A stretch of DNA of 64,000 nucleotides from Lacrimispora defluvii (GCA_013036995.1 JAAOXG010000028.1:1-64000); one strand, 5' to 3'; positions 16,088 to 25,696 are shown, numbered from the stretch's first letter. Program-made: numbers and translations. Notes: generated from the sequence alone by a model not told the origin.

Positions 16088-18064
16088 TCACGGAACCCGG
16101 TAACTTTTTCTTTCCCCGCCTTTACTGCAAACCTTTATAATACTTACAGTCATTTCATCTCCAAAAATCAACTGATATTCTTTGTCTCCGTGCCTGACAT
16201 GAAGGTTCGCGCCTTCAAAGGTGACCTCCGTATTCGTTCCATCAAAAGTAAAGCATTCTATCAACGTTTGTTTTTTCGTGGGAGCTACTGATTGAAATGA
16301 CAAAGTATTGATGTAAGAACTGCAAAGCTTATCCGGCTCCTGAGATGTCATTACGCTTACAATTTCCTGGGAGTACTGTTTCGAACAGATTTCCTGATCT
16401 GAAAAAACCGTATAAGTAATACCTCCGGTTTCCATTGGATAGTAGTAGGTATGATCATTCTGCTTTTGCGCCGGCATATCCGTATTGGAAATAATACGAT
16501 AAATATGATTCCTGTCAGACACACATACATCAACAAACAGGAAAAAGAATAACTCATCGGTAAATAACAGCCGGCTTACTTCTTTCATGCCAAACTCTTC
16601 CGGATATATGCCGGAGGTTTCTCCTTTGTAAATAACCATGGAATCATCTATTTCTAAGTAAACCACTTCTCCACGATATCTATCTTCAATAGGATAAAAC
16701 GGATCCTTTTCAAGCCTTTTTCCGGCACTGCTCATATATATGTCATTTACATTTTCTACATCTGAGTACTGATTATCTACCAGAATTACATTGTGGTTAT
16801 CCGGCATAATATTACGGTTATATCCGTCTTCGCAGGTCAGATATTCGCTTCCCCTTGTAAAGATATAAGAAAGATTATCTGGATGATGGTGAGAAAGGGA
16901 AAGACAATCCAGGCCTTCTCTGCGATATAAATCCCAACCATTCATCCACTGTTTTCTTCCCCCTGGATACCCGCATTTCATCGTCAGTACCTTACTGCTT
17001 CTACTCCAGTTTTCTCTCATTGACAGCAAGCCCAAATCTTCAAAGTACCTGACTTTTGGAAGAAGAGAAAGGGGTTTCTCAGACACTTTAGGCTCATACC
17101 ATAGAAATTCAAATGCTGCCTCCGGTAAAATGCCAGGCTTGATTTTACTTTTTTGGGCTTCGACCATTAAGAATTCATCAAGAACAAGATTTGCAAATGT
17201 CTGAGCGAAACCATCCCCATACTCGGCGGCCACCTTATAATAGACGCAGGGGGCATGTCCGCTATGGCGGTCATGACTGTCTCCAAAATTCATCTGCTGC
17301 TCAAAATCCCCGCAAGATTGATATAATCGATAATAAAAGGTATGCTTCAGATAATTGCTTGTCTTAAAATAATCAATGTTTTCCTGTACTTTAAGCAGAT
17401 GGGCATATACAAACAGCCACATTCCCCCGTATCTCCAGTAAGGAACACCTTCATAATTTGAACCGTCATCTGCAAGGAGAGAGAACACTTTGCCAAAATT
17501 TTTTTTTGCTTCCTCTGTATATTGGATGGCCTTGTCATAAGTATCTGAAAGTACATATCCTGCCGCTGCCAGACCAGTCATATTGATCCAGTTGTGGTTC
17601 TGATAATAGTTGGTTGACCAGCCATGACCGGTAGTATCTAATTTGTACTGGTACATAATATCTGCGTGATGTCTGATTTTAGCAAGAATTTGCTCTTTTT
17701 CTTCTTCCCCTAAAAACAGTTTCAGCCAGTCGTATCCCAGGGACAATCCGAATAAGATCCAGGAAGCAGATAAATCCACATTCACCAAATGGGCATTTCC
17801 CCATTGTTCATAGGATAAAACCGTCCCAATGAACCTCTTTGCCTCGAAAAGATACTTTTCCTCCCCGCTCAGGCAATAGGCAAGAGCAAGATTCATAATT
17901 GCAACACCCATATATGTAGTGCTCTCTTTTGGATGGTGTACAGGCAGTTGATATGCTTCATACCGGTCAGCCTGCTCAAGCAATCTTCGATACTGCTTTT
18001 TTCTCAAGCCTTTGATCTGTTCTTTGTAAGGCCTTATATCACCAATAAATATAAGATTGCTCAT
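16088..18064 (-). CDS. second heparinase II/III-like lyase, cytoplasmic
   Basis: This 658-residue protein is distinct from its neighbour but has the same two-part architecture. Key segments are NHNWINMTG (about 156-164), DGSNYEGVPYWRYG (about 200-213) and LSHHHPDN near residue 400. They resemble the His/Glu, Tyr and His positions of heparinase II (PL21). No signal peptide or membrane segment is visible. Having two lyases suggests different linkages or an exo/endo split on one imported oligosaccharide. The coding strand has an uninterrupted run of nine A's (17499-17507), a possible slippage site. The Shine-Dalgarno AGGAGGAG precedes the ATG. Confidence 0.8.
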   Translation of the reverse strand: MSNLIFIGDIRPYKEQIKGLRKKQYRRLLEQADRYEAYQLPVHHPKESTTYMGVAIMNLALAYCLSGEEKYLFEAKRFIGTVLSYEQWGNAHLVNVDLSASWILFGLSLGYDWLKLFLGEEEKEQILAKIRHHADIMYQYKLDTTGHGWSTNYYQNHNWINMTGLAAAGYVLSDTYDKAIQYTEEAKKNFGKVFSLLADDGSNYEGVPYWRYGGMWLFVYAHLLKVQENIDYFKTSNYLKHTFYYRLYQSCGDFEQQMNFGDSHDRHSGHAPCVYYKVAAEYGDGFAQTFANLVLDEFLMVEAQKSKIKPGILPEAAFEFLWYEPKVSEKPLSLLPKVRYFEDLGLLSMRENWSRSSKVLTMKCGYPGGRKQWMNGWDLYRREGLDCLSLSHHHPDNLSYIFTRGSEYLTCEDGYNRNIMPDNHNVILVDNQYSDVENVNDIYMSSAGKRLEKDPFYPIEDRYRGEVVYLEIDDSMVIYKGETSGIYPEEFGMKEVSRLLFTDELFFFLFVDVCVSDRNHIYRIISNTDMPAQKQNDHTYYYPMETGGITYTVFSDQEICSKQYSQEIVSVMTSQEPDKLCSSYINTLSFQSVAPTKKQTLIECFTFDGTNTEVTFEGANLHVRHGDKEYQLIFGDEMTVSIIKVCSKGGERKSYRVP

Positions 18065-18080
18065 CTTTCTACTTCTCCTC

Positions 18081-18581
18081 CTACTTCCTCATTTCGACCA
18101 CTGTATCCATTAATCCGGTCAACAGATAATAAAAGATAGTGTAAATCAAAGCAAAACCAATGGGTTCTCCTGGTACAGTGACCGTGCCTTCCGGGAGGTG
18201 GAGCAGTCTTTCCAGCAGTATATTTATGCTTTGGTAAGTCACATAAACCAAAAACACAAGAACCATGTTTTTTAAGATCTCAGACAGCTTTAAAACTGCA
18301 TTTTTCCACCCGCTTCGTTCAAAATAGGATTGATTGTAAATTTTCCCTTTTCTTACTATATCAAACATCCGATAAGCAACCGGATTATAAAGAAACAATG
18401 TTGCAAGCCCCAATCCCAATCCAAGAAAAAAAATCATATCCAGAGGGTCTGTAAAGATTCCGGACTGAGTGCCAAATCCAATAAAAAAGTAGCACATACC
18501 TGCGATCCACCACCTGAATACTCCCGCTTTCACATTGTCTGAAATCTTCTTTTTTCCATACTTTCTTTCTCTGCCTGCCAT
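18081..18581 (-). CDS. small membrane protein of the lyase/transport operon
   Basis: I do not recognise this family. The 166-residue protein has a basic N-terminus (MAGRERKYGKKK) and about four hydrophobic segments. The frame is open 11 codons further upstream, but that would overlap the preceding gene. The ATG at 18581 has AGGTG at 8 bp and leaves a 7-bp gap. The lyase gene starts 16 bp after its stop. It is one of five unknown small membrane proteins interleaved with transporter genes, so a role in transport, assembly or sensing of the sugar is inferred. Confidence 0.75.
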   Translation of the reverse strand: MAGRERKYGKKKISDNVKAGVFRWWIAGMCYFFIGFGTQSGIFTDPLDMIFFLGLGLGLATLFLYNPVAYRMFDIVRKGKIYNQSYFERSGWKNAVLKLSEILKNMVLVFLVYVTYQSINILLERLLHLPEGTVTVPGEPIGFALIYTIFYYLLTGLMDTVVEMRK

Positions 18582-18588
18582 GATCTCA

Positions 18589-18990
18589 TCACCTGTTCTT
18601 AATTGAATCAGCAATCAGCATAAGGCCGGAAATTACATAAGCCAATATGATTGCCATGCTGAAAACTACTGCACGATTTACCACACCCACATCCAGAGAA
18701 CGCTGCACAGAAATCGCATTCCGGTAAATCACCACCAGATACAATCCTAATCCTGCTGTTACAAAACAAATCAAAGCGGTAAAAATCCGTTCTGCTATTT
18801 CTTTCTTCTTAATGCGGGTCGTCTCAAATAAAGCAACCAGTCCCATCAGAACAAACAGGAACATCACAAAACCGCACATTTCATGTTCCAGGAGCAGCAG
18901 GGCTTTTACATGAATATTGGTAAAAATCAGATGCACCAAAGAAGAAATTATAATAATCGCTTTCGCAACACTGGTTAACTGTTTACTCAT
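18589..18990 (-). CDS. small membrane protein overlapping the ABC ATPase gene
   Basis: This protein of about 133 residues has four hydrophobic helices and a KKK-rich loop between the second and third. No family is recognised. The ATG at 18990 lies inside the ATPase gene, 8 bp before the end of its stop codon, and has GGGAG as Shine-Dalgarno site. It should therefore be translationally coupled to the ATPase. An ATG one codon earlier is possible. The tight coupling suggests a stoichiometric partner of the transporter, but this is inference. Confidence 0.75.
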   Translation of the reverse strand: MSKQLTSVAKAIIIISSLVHLIFTNIHVKALLLLEHEMCGFVMFLFVLMGLVALFETTRIKKKEIAERIFTALICFVTAGLGLYLVVIYRNAISVQRSLDVGVVNRAVVFSMAIILAYVISGLMLIADSIKNR

Positions 18991-20086
18991 CATTCTCTCC
19001 CGCCTTTGCATGCATCACTAACTGGGTTGTTTTCTTGTCGAAAAAATAGATATGTTCCATTCCAAAGTGGACATTGACCTGTCTGTCAAAACAGTCTTCC
19101 GTGCTCTCTACCTGGCATGTCAAAACCGATTCTCCAATCCTTACATATAATATATAGCTACTGCCTAAAAACTCTTTGTTCTCCAGTTCTCCTGTAAACA
19201 CATTTTTATTTTCCCCATTGGAAATCGAAAAATGCTCCGGCCTGATCCCCAGTATAAGCTCGCTGCCAGAATATTGTTTTAAAGGATCCGCGATCCTTTG
19301 AGGCAGGAGAAGTGAATGAGAGTCGAACACAAACTGGCTGCCTTCAACTTTTCCTTCAATAAAATTCATCTGAGGCGCTCCTATAAAACCTGCTACAAAT
19401 AAATTACATGGCTCATAATAAATTTCTTTAGGAGTTCCAGCCTGCTGGATAATTCCATCTTTTAAAACCACCATTCGGTCTGCCATTGTCATGGCCTCTG
19501 TCTGGTCATGGGTTACATAAACAGTCGTAACCTTTAATTCTCTCTGGAGTCTTACGATTTCAGCCCTCGTACTTGTTCTCAGTTTTGCATCCAGGTTTGA
19601 CAACGGCTCATCCATAAGAAATACCTTTGGCCTTCTTACAACGGATCTGGCCAGAGCTACTCTTTGTTTCTGCCCTCCGGATAATTGTCCCGGCAAACGT
19701 TTTAGCAGGCTTCCAATTCCTAAAATTCCCGAGGCTTCTTTCACTTTATCATAAATAACCGTGTCTTTTTCATGTCTGACACGCATGCTCATCCCAACGT
19801 TGTCATAAACCGACATGTTACCATACAGCGCGTAATCCTGGAATACCACCGCAATATCCCGTTCTACAGGTGGGCATTTATTAATTACTTTATCATCCAG
19901 AATCAGTTCTCCGTCAGATATCTTTTCCAGTCCGGCAATCATGCGCAGGATTGTTGACTTTCCACAGCCTGACGGACCCACAAGAACTATAAATTCCCCA
20001 TCCTGAATCTCCAAATTGAATTTATTGACTGCACAAAATCCATTTCCATATGCTTTGCTTATATTTTTAAACAGGAGTTTCCCCAT
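18983..20086 (-). CDS. ABC transporter ATP-binding protein, UgpC/MsmK type
   Basis: This cytoplasmic ATPase powers a CUT1 sugar importer. It has Walker A GPSGCGKST, a Q-loop VFQDYALY, signature LSGGQKQR, Walker B VFLMDEP, an H-loop VYVTHD, and a C-terminal TOBE/MalK-type regulatory domain with GIRPEHF. The 367-residue length is typical. The frame opens with GTG three codons before the ATG at 20086, which is 6 bp from GAGGTG and is preferred. Many Firmicutes share one MsmK encoded elsewhere. Here a dedicated copy is in the operon, separated from the permeases by two small membrane proteins. Confidence 0.92.
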   Translation of the reverse strand: MGKLLFKNISKAYGNGFCAVNKFNLEIQDGEFIVLVGPSGCGKSTILRMIAGLEKISDGELILDDKVINKCPPVERDIAVVFQDYALYGNMSVYDNVGMSMRVRHEKDTVIYDKVKEASGILGIGSLLKRLPGQLSGGQKQRVALARSVVRRPKVFLMDEPLSNLDAKLRTSTRAEIVRLQRELKVTTVYVTHDQTEAMTMADRMVVLKDGIIQQAGTPKEIYYEPCNLFVAGFIGAPQMNFIEGKVEGSQFVFDSHSLLLPQRIADPLKQYSGSELILGIRPEHFSISNGENKNVFTGELENKEFLGSSYILYVRIGESVLTCQVESTEDCFDRQVNVHFGMEHIYFFDKKTTQLVMHAKAGENDE

Positions 20087-20101
20087 ACTTTTCACCTCAT
20101 C

Positions 20102-20551
20102 CTAGCTGACTTCTGACTTCTGTAACTGTTCCTGAAGCCGTTGTCTTATGTTGCTATGCTTTAAACTAACAAAGCCAGCCGCCAGAAGCATAATACCGCC
20201 CAAAAGATTTGCAGCCATGATCTCTGTATGTCTGGCATAGGGCTTCAACACAAAGGGAACCAGCACAGACATTCTAATCAGCATGTAAATACCAAGAAAA
20301 GAAGAAATAACCGCCCACATTTTATGGTAAATATTCACCTTAACGGCACAGGTAAAAAGTACAAACAATATCAGAATATTAATCATTACCGTAACTCCCA
20401 TCAGGTAATTTACTGGCATCACATCCAAAATCATAATATCATAGATAAGTTCAGCCAATATGGCACATAGAATCAGTGAATATGGCAACACATCCTTTTT
20501 ATATAATGACACGTATGCCCTTTTTTCTTTTTCAAGCAACCGATTATTCAT
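20102..20551 (-). CDS. small membrane protein, unknown family
   Basis: This 149-residue protein has a charged N-terminus and four predicted hydrophobic segments, ending in a basic, Gln-rich cytoplasmic tail. No known domain is recognised. The start overlaps the previous gene by 8 bp and the ATPase gene begins 15 bp after its stop. The similar size and four-helix layout to the 18.6-kb and 20.5-kb neighbours suggest these may be distant paralogues, though no clear shared motif was seen by eye. Confidence 0.75.
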   Translation of the reverse strand: MNNRLLEKEKRAYVSLYKKDVLPYSLILCAILAELIYDIMILDVMPVNYLMGVTVMINILILFVLFTCAVKVNIYHKMWAVISSFLGIYMLIRMSVLVPFVLKPYARHTEIMAANLLGGIMLLAAGFVSLKHSNIRQRLQEQLQKSEVS

Positions 20552-21092
20552 TCCTTGTGCTCCCCTTCTTCCGATTCTTCTGGAATTTAATATGGCTTCT
20601 TCCTATGGCAACGATATAATAAACACAGCTGAAAATATAGGAAATATAGATTCCTGTTCCAATACGGAACGTGGTAAAATGGGGTTTATAATCACTTACG
20701 CTTTCTAACCCCAAATACTTGAAATCCAGGCCTGCATAATAGCTTTCTATGGCCTGAAGATTAAGCAAGGCATAGACGGTACATGCGCAACAGAGTAGCA
20801 GTGACAATTCCATTATGATTAAAGCAAATTTATCCGGTATTTTACCGAAGACCTCCAGCAGGAAGGAAAGTAATATTACAAGAACTCCAAATACTGCAAA
20901 GGTAAAAATTTGTTTATTAAATATTTGCAGGATGTAATCATGAAAAAAAGAAATCTGATCATTTTGCTTTAATTTCAGCCCAAACAAATCTTTATACTCC
21001 GTCATAAAGCAGAGAGTATAGATGAATACAATGATTACGATCCCGGTATATATTCCTGCTGCTAATCTTTGAGTTTTAAAATACTTCTGCAT
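20544..21092 (-). CDS. small membrane protein, unknown family
   Basis: This protein of about 182 residues has four hydrophobic segments. A polar region of about 45 residues after the third helix contains YYAGLDFKYLG and may be extracytoplasmic. The two adjacent ATGs (21095 and 21092) share a GGGAG Shine-Dalgarno site; 21092 has the better 6-bp spacing. It follows the solute-binding lipoprotein gene by about 50 bp and overlaps the next membrane protein gene by 8 bp. Function unknown. Confidence 0.75.
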   Translation of the reverse strand: MQKYFKTQRLAAGIYTGIVIIVFIYTLCFMTEYKDLFGLKLKQNDQISFFHDYILQIFNKQIFTFAVFGVLVILLSFLLEVFGKIPDKFALIIMELSLLLCCACTVYALLNLQAIESYYAGLDFKYLGLESVSDYKPHFTTFRIGTGIYISYIFSCVYYIVAIGRSHIKFQKNRKKGSTRNE

Positions 21093-21144
21093 CATCAGCT
21101 CCCACCTTTTTATAAGGGAGGAGAAAGCCCCCTCCCCCGTTTAA

Positions 21145-23247
21145 TTACTTTTTATCCAATGTCATAACATCATAGGCCGCCTGATAAGTTTCTTTATAAA
21201 TATCAAGTCCCCTCTTTTTAAATTCTGCCAGATACTCTTCGTAGTTTTTTGCTACTACGGCTCCCTGAGGCGCATTGCCTTTTGCCTGATAACGGACAAT
21301 ATTAAACATAAATTCTACAATGTCGTCGGTATCCAGAGATGTGGTATCTGCAATTGTTTCTTTCTGCCTGGAAGTCAGGGAAAAGACCGGAGGAACCATC
21401 TTATAATAATTTGGATTATCCCCGCTTACTCCTTTTCCTGCATAAGTTGCAAAATTGGTCGTTGAATTTTGCAGAAGCGCCCAGCCTTCAAATCCCCGCT
21501 CAGAAGTATACTGATACTCAAAGCCGATTTCTTTCTGGTAGCCAATGGGCATCAGGCATCCCATCCAGTCTCGTAAAAACGTAGACAGATCTCCTTTTGC
21601 CACTTTGCCTGAAGTTTCATATACCCAGCTGGTGAATAAGGGATATTTTAATCCATCCGGTCCTGTATAATCTTTACCCTCCTCCAGATTCATTGGTAAG
21701 CCATAATTCTGCAATCTGCTTCCTTCCTGTGTAAACAGGTAATCCATTACCGCGCATGCCCGGTGTATCTGATCTTCCGTAGAACCTGCTACAGAAATAG
21801 CCCAGCCATCTGGCTTAATGGCTCTCCCATTATCCAGATAATACTGCCATGTACCATTCACCTTGGCAACCGGAGGCAGAATCACAGCTGTATCAGGATT
21901 TAGGGAGTCAGAAGTAGATGACGCAATCCAATCATAAGTCATAAATCCAAAAGACGGTGCTTCTCCATTATCCGTTCCCCATAGGGTAGATCGGTAATTG
22001 GTCTTTTCACTCAGATCATATGCGTCGGAATAGATCAGTCCTTCCGCTTCCATCATGGATAAATACTGTAAGACATTGTACACACCTTCTTCTGAATAGG
22101 TATACTGGATATGCCCGTTCTCATCAATATACCATCTTGCGGTATAAGAATCTGCTCCATGGACTTTCACTCCATCGAAATATGTAGATAAACGAAGCAA
22201 ATCCTCGCGATAGTTGGACTGTCTTACAAAAAGCGGCCATACAACATCAGCCTTTCCCTGGGTCAGCAGGGTGGGATTTGCTTTAATACAGCGCATCAGA
22301 GCGATCATTTCATCAATGTCATAAGCAGCCTTTTCCCCAAGGAATAATTCCGATGGACTGCTGTAATCGTAATTGTCTTTAATATACTGAATTAATGCCC
22401 TGGTTAAAGTTTCCCCATTTTTTACTTCCAGATTATTTTGAATTTCAATAATATCCTGGTCGGTTTTCTTGACAATATCAGTTCCTTCTTTAGGAGAAAC
22501 CATGCCTCCGTTTTCACCTGTTCTGCGGTTATTACCCACATAAAACCCATTATAATACACATCAAAGGAATTCTTATCGTAGGGAGCGCCCTCTGCATCC
22601 AGCAGACCAGTAACCCATGATTCACGTATAACAAAAGATCTTGCTATCTGATTCAGTTCAGCAATATAAGGTACATGGTAAATATTCCCGTCGTAAGCGG
22701 TAATCGCAGATTTAACGTCAGGATTCTTTGTTAAATATTCCTTGAAATTGGGCATATAGCCGGTTTTCATCATTTCGGTCAGATTTACAAATTTTCCTTC
22801 TGTTCCATAAAACATAAGGCGTTCTGCAATTGATTCGCCTCCAAAAATATTGGCTCCGGAAAAGTTAGACGTGGATTCGGTCTGAATCATATCGCTGGTC
22901 TTCACATCCTGTACCGTCACATCGGAAAACTTGCTGTTCAATTCCTTTTCCATATAAGACCACATCGGTTTAAGCATGCCGGCCGTTACAACTGTGCCAT
23001 CCGGCAAGGTCAATGGAGATTCCTGATTATAAGTCATGGTTCTTGACTTATTTCCAGTGGCAACATTAAATTTTAACTCTACTGTTTCTGTTAAATCGGT
23101 TTTATCATCTGCTGCTTCACTGGTTTCCTGTTGTGTTTCAACTGCTGCCCGGGTTGATGCCTGATCAACAATGGAAGAACCGCATCCCGTCAATACCGCT
23201 GCCAGTAAAGCGGCACACAGTGTACCCCCTGCTACTTTTTTCCTCAT
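21145..23247 (-). CDS. sugar ABC transporter substrate-binding lipoprotein
   Basis: This is a large (700-residue) extracellular solute-binding protein of the LplA-like CUT1 class that usually accompanies LplB/YtcP permeases and binds oligosaccharides. The signal peptide is MRKKVAGGTLCAALLAAV followed by the lipobox LTGC, giving a membrane-anchored lipoprotein. A Thr/Glu-rich linker follows. The frame is open 41 codons upstream, but the ATG at 23247 has AAGGAGG and begins the signal peptide. It follows the second permease by 35 bp. Its substrate is probably a uronate-containing oligosaccharide, from the operon context. Confidence 0.9.
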   Translation of the reverse strand: MRKKVAGGTLCAALLAAVLTGCGSSIVDQASTRAAVETQQETSEAADDKTDLTETVELKFNVATGNKSRTMTYNQESPLTLPDGTVVTAGMLKPMWSYMEKELNSKFSDVTVQDVKTSDMIQTESTSNFSGANIFGGESIAERLMFYGTEGKFVNLTEMMKTGYMPNFKEYLTKNPDVKSAITAYDGNIYHVPYIAELNQIARSFVIRESWVTGLLDAEGAPYDKNSFDVYYNGFYVGNNRRTGENGGMVSPKEGTDIVKKTDQDIIEIQNNLEVKNGETLTRALIQYIKDNYDYSSPSELFLGEKAAYDIDEMIALMRCIKANPTLLTQGKADVVWPLFVRQSNYREDLLRLSTYFDGVKVHGADSYTARWYIDENGHIQYTYSEEGVYNVLQYLSMMEAEGLIYSDAYDLSEKTNYRSTLWGTDNGEAPSFGFMTYDWIASSTSDSLNPDTAVILPPVAKVNGTWQYYLDNGRAIKPDGWAISVAGSTEDQIHRACAVMDYLFTQEGSRLQNYGLPMNLEEGKDYTGPDGLKYPLFTSWVYETSGKVAKGDLSTFLRDWMGCLMPIGYQKEIGFEYQYTSERGFEGWALLQNSTTNFATYAGKGVSGDNPNYYKMVPPVFSLTSRQKETIADTTSLDTDDIVEFMFNIVRYQAKGNAPQGAVVAKNYEEYLAEFKKRGLDIYKETYQAAYDVMTLDKK

Positions 23248-23282
23248 AAAATCCTCCTTCTGCCTTATGGCAAATAAATCAT

Positions 23283-24146
23283 TTATCCTTTTACTCCCCC
23301 CATATTCACGCCTTTTGCAAAGTACTTCTGAATATAGGGGTAAATAACTAATACTGGAATGATAGAACATATAATAATGGCATAAGCCAGACTGTCTGCG
23401 GAATATGCAAGATTAACCGGAGACTCATCATATAGTTTTTGATAATTCTCAATCAACTGGCGCAGGTATACCTGTAGCGGCTGCTCATAGGGGTTTGCCA
23501 GTAACATCCTCGACCAGTAATAACCATTCCATCTTGATATGGCATAGAATAAGGTTACTGTTGCGATGCTGGCAGTGGACATTGGTATGTAAACCTTTCC
23601 TAGCATCTGAAACTCATTGGCTCCATCCATGATTGCAGCTTCTTCTATCTCTTTTGGAATGCTGCTGAAATAGTTTCTGAGAAGTATAATGTTATATGCC
23701 TGGACACCGAAGGCTATAATCATTCCCCAACGGTTGTCCACATGCATGGTTTTATAATTCAGATACAGAGGAATCATTCCGGCACTGAACCACATGGTAA
23801 ATACCAGCAGAAAGTTCCATTGCCGTCTGAACATCAGCTTTGTTTTCTGCAATGCATATGCACCTGTAATGGAAATTACCATACTCCAGGCAGTACCAAG
23901 AACGGTATAGAACAGGGTGTTGGTATACGCTATCCAAAATCCTTTGTTATGCAGCACCATATCATAGGCCTGAAATGTCACTGCCTTCGGCAAGAGTACA
24001 ATCTGGCCGCTTTCATATGCAACCTTTCCGCTGATTGATACGCTGAATGCGTACAAAACCGGATACAAGGCAAGCAATGCAAAGATGATAATCATCGTAT
24101 AGGAAAACACCTTAAATATCTTTTCACTTCTGTTTAAGCGCTCCAT
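23283..24146 (-). CDS. carbohydrate ABC transporter permease (YtcP/LplC type)
   Basis: This MalG-like inner-membrane permease of a CUT1 importer has 287 residues with six transmembrane helices. The ATPase-coupling EAA loop is seen as EIEEAAIMDGANEFQM. The C-terminus GVNMGGVKG is typical of this subfamily. Two ATGs (24149, 24146) share AAAGGTG; the second has the better spacing. Extra upstream codons overlap the preceding permease gene and are not used. It forms the channel with the LplB-type permease upstream. Confidence 0.92.
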   Translation of the reverse strand: MERLNRSEKIFKVFSYTMIIIFALLALYPVLYAFSVSISGKVAYESGQIVLLPKAVTFQAYDMVLHNKGFWIAYTNTLFYTVLGTAWSMVISITGAYALQKTKLMFRRQWNFLLVFTMWFSAGMIPLYLNYKTMHVDNRWGMIIAFGVQAYNIILLRNYFSSIPKEIEEAAIMDGANEFQMLGKVYIPMSTASIATVTLFYAISRWNGYYWSRMLLANPYEQPLQVYLRQLIENYQKLYDESPVNLAYSADSLAYAIIICSIIPVLVIYPYIQKYFAKGVNMGGVKG

Positions 24147-24165
24147 CATTTTCACCTTTCCTAAT

Positions 24166-25131
24166 CTACCACAGAGATGTTTCTGATATATTTCTGCTGA
24201 TTGTATTGGCACCAATCACCAGTGCAAACGCAATCAGGGAATTGAACAGGCTGACTGCAGCTCCGATTCCGTAATTGCCTGACAGAATACCGATTCTTTG
24301 TTCAAAGGTGGAGAGCACATCTGCTGTCACATAAATATTAGCATTGTATAAAAGCAAAACTCTTTCATAGCCAATGGTCAGCATACTTCCTATCCTCATG
24401 ATGATCATAATGATCAGAGTTGGAGCCATACCCGGAAATGTGATAAAGCGGATTTCCTGAAATTTATTGCCTCCATCGACTTTTAATGCCTCATACAGAG
24501 TGGGGGAAATCCCCATAATAGCTGCAAAATAAACAATGGAATTATATCCGCTTTCTTTCCAGATCCCGACCATAATATAGAGCGGCCTGAAATAATTGGA
24601 TTTCTGCATGATCGAAACTCCTGGATCAATTAAGCCAATATGCTGGAGCAGAGATGCAATAATTCCCGTTGAACGCACTCCGCTGTAAACCAGCATAAGT
24701 GCAATTCCTGTAATTGTAACCTCAGAAAGGAAATGAGGCAGGTAGGTTGCGGTCTGCGTAAGTTTTCTCACCGTATCATTCCCTATTTCAGCAAATAATA
24801 AGGCCAGTATAATCGGTACAGGAAATCCAAATATAAGACTGTAAGCACTGATAATAAATGTATTTCGGAATGCCTGCCAAAACTCAACCTTATTGACTCC
24901 AGAAACAAGGTTAATAAAATTGTCAATTCCTTTAAATTCACTTCCCCATATTCCAAATTGAGGATCAAATCTCTTAAACGCAATGAGAAGCCCTCCCATT
25001 GGCTTATATGCCCACAAAACAAACCAGATCACCATGGGAAGCAGGAGTACATATAAACGCCAGTCCTTTCTCACCGCTTTCCATATTTTTTTTGTTTGGG
25101 GCTCACGCATTTTAAATTCTTCCGCTCCCAT
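24166..25131 (-). CDS. carbohydrate ABC transporter permease (LplB type)
   Basis: This MalF-like partner permease has 321 residues and six transmembrane helices. The N-terminal segment WRLYVLLLPMVIWFVLWAYKPM is characteristic. The EAA-like loop is SPTLYEALKVDGGNKFQE. The C-terminus shows NTISRNISETSLW. The start overlaps the end of the preceding membrane protein gene by 20 bp and has AAGGAGA. With the YtcP-type permease it forms the membrane channel of the operon's importer. Confidence 0.92.
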   Translation of the reverse strand: MGAEEFKMREPQTKKIWKAVRKDWRLYVLLLPMVIWFVLWAYKPMGGLLIAFKRFDPQFGIWGSEFKGIDNFINLVSGVNKVEFWQAFRNTFIISAYSLIFGFPVPIILALLFAEIGNDTVRKLTQTATYLPHFLSEVTITGIALMLVYSGVRSTGIIASLLQHIGLIDPGVSIMQKSNYFRPLYIMVGIWKESGYNSIVYFAAIMGISPTLYEALKVDGGNKFQEIRFITFPGMAPTLIIMIIMRIGSMLTIGYERVLLLYNANIYVTADVLSTFEQRIGILSGNYGIGAAVSLFNSLIAFALVIGANTISRNISETSLW

Positions 25132-25690
25132 TCCCTTCTCCTTCCAAGTAAGTAAAATAATATCTCATATCACAAATCAGACCTTTTCGCATTTGAAGAA
25201 CACAGCACACAATGATATTGATAATCATGGTAAAAAATGTTGCTCCAAAATAATCCTTAACGCCTGTTGTTTTCCCGGTTAGTAAAAATATGACAATTCC
25301 CTTTCCTGCCGAAAGACTGCAATGAGAAAAAAAGATATAAAGAAGCAGAAAAACATGTCCGTCAGCAATGGTGTTTCTGTTTCTGCTTCCGTAAACCATC
25401 ATAGGAAGCCCAATAAATGCATTTGACAGAATATAAAATAAAAATCCGGACCAAAGAGGCATGGAGGAAAACAGTATACTGGGAATTCCTCCAATCATGA
25501 TCACTACTACTCCCACCGCTCCCCAGCGAATCATGGATATCAGGCAGAGAACCATGGAAAAGCTGAAATAAAAGCTGCTGTTCCAATATTCCAGCAGCTT
25601 ATAACTCATAATTTCTGAAATAGCGGCAAGTATTGAGAAAAATAATAAGTCGAAATATAGAAACAAAAGATTTTCTTTGGCTTTGTTCAT
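25112..25690 (-). CDS. membrane protein, first gene of the lyase/transport operon
   Basis: The 192-residue protein has five to six hydrophobic helices and a short basic C-terminal tail. No known family is recognised. The size and helix number resemble ECF-type S components or sensor membrane domains, but no diagnostic motif was found. It is the first gene after the strong IclR-controlled promoter. Its GAGG Shine-Dalgarno site lies inside a second GAACNNNGTTC box. Its 3' end overlaps the lplB-like gene by 20 bp, so the two are coupled. Confidence 0.75.
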   Translation of the reverse strand: MNKAKENLLFLYFDLLFFSILAAISEIMSYKLLEYWNSSFYFSFSMVLCLISMIRWGAVGVVVIMIGGIPSILFSSMPLWSGFLFYILSNAFIGLPMMVYGSRNRNTIADGHVFLLLYIFFSHCSLSAGKGIVIFLLTGKTTGVKDYFGATFFTMIINIIVCCVLQMRKGLICDMRYYFTYLEGEGNGSGRI

Positions 25691-25696
25691 AATTAA

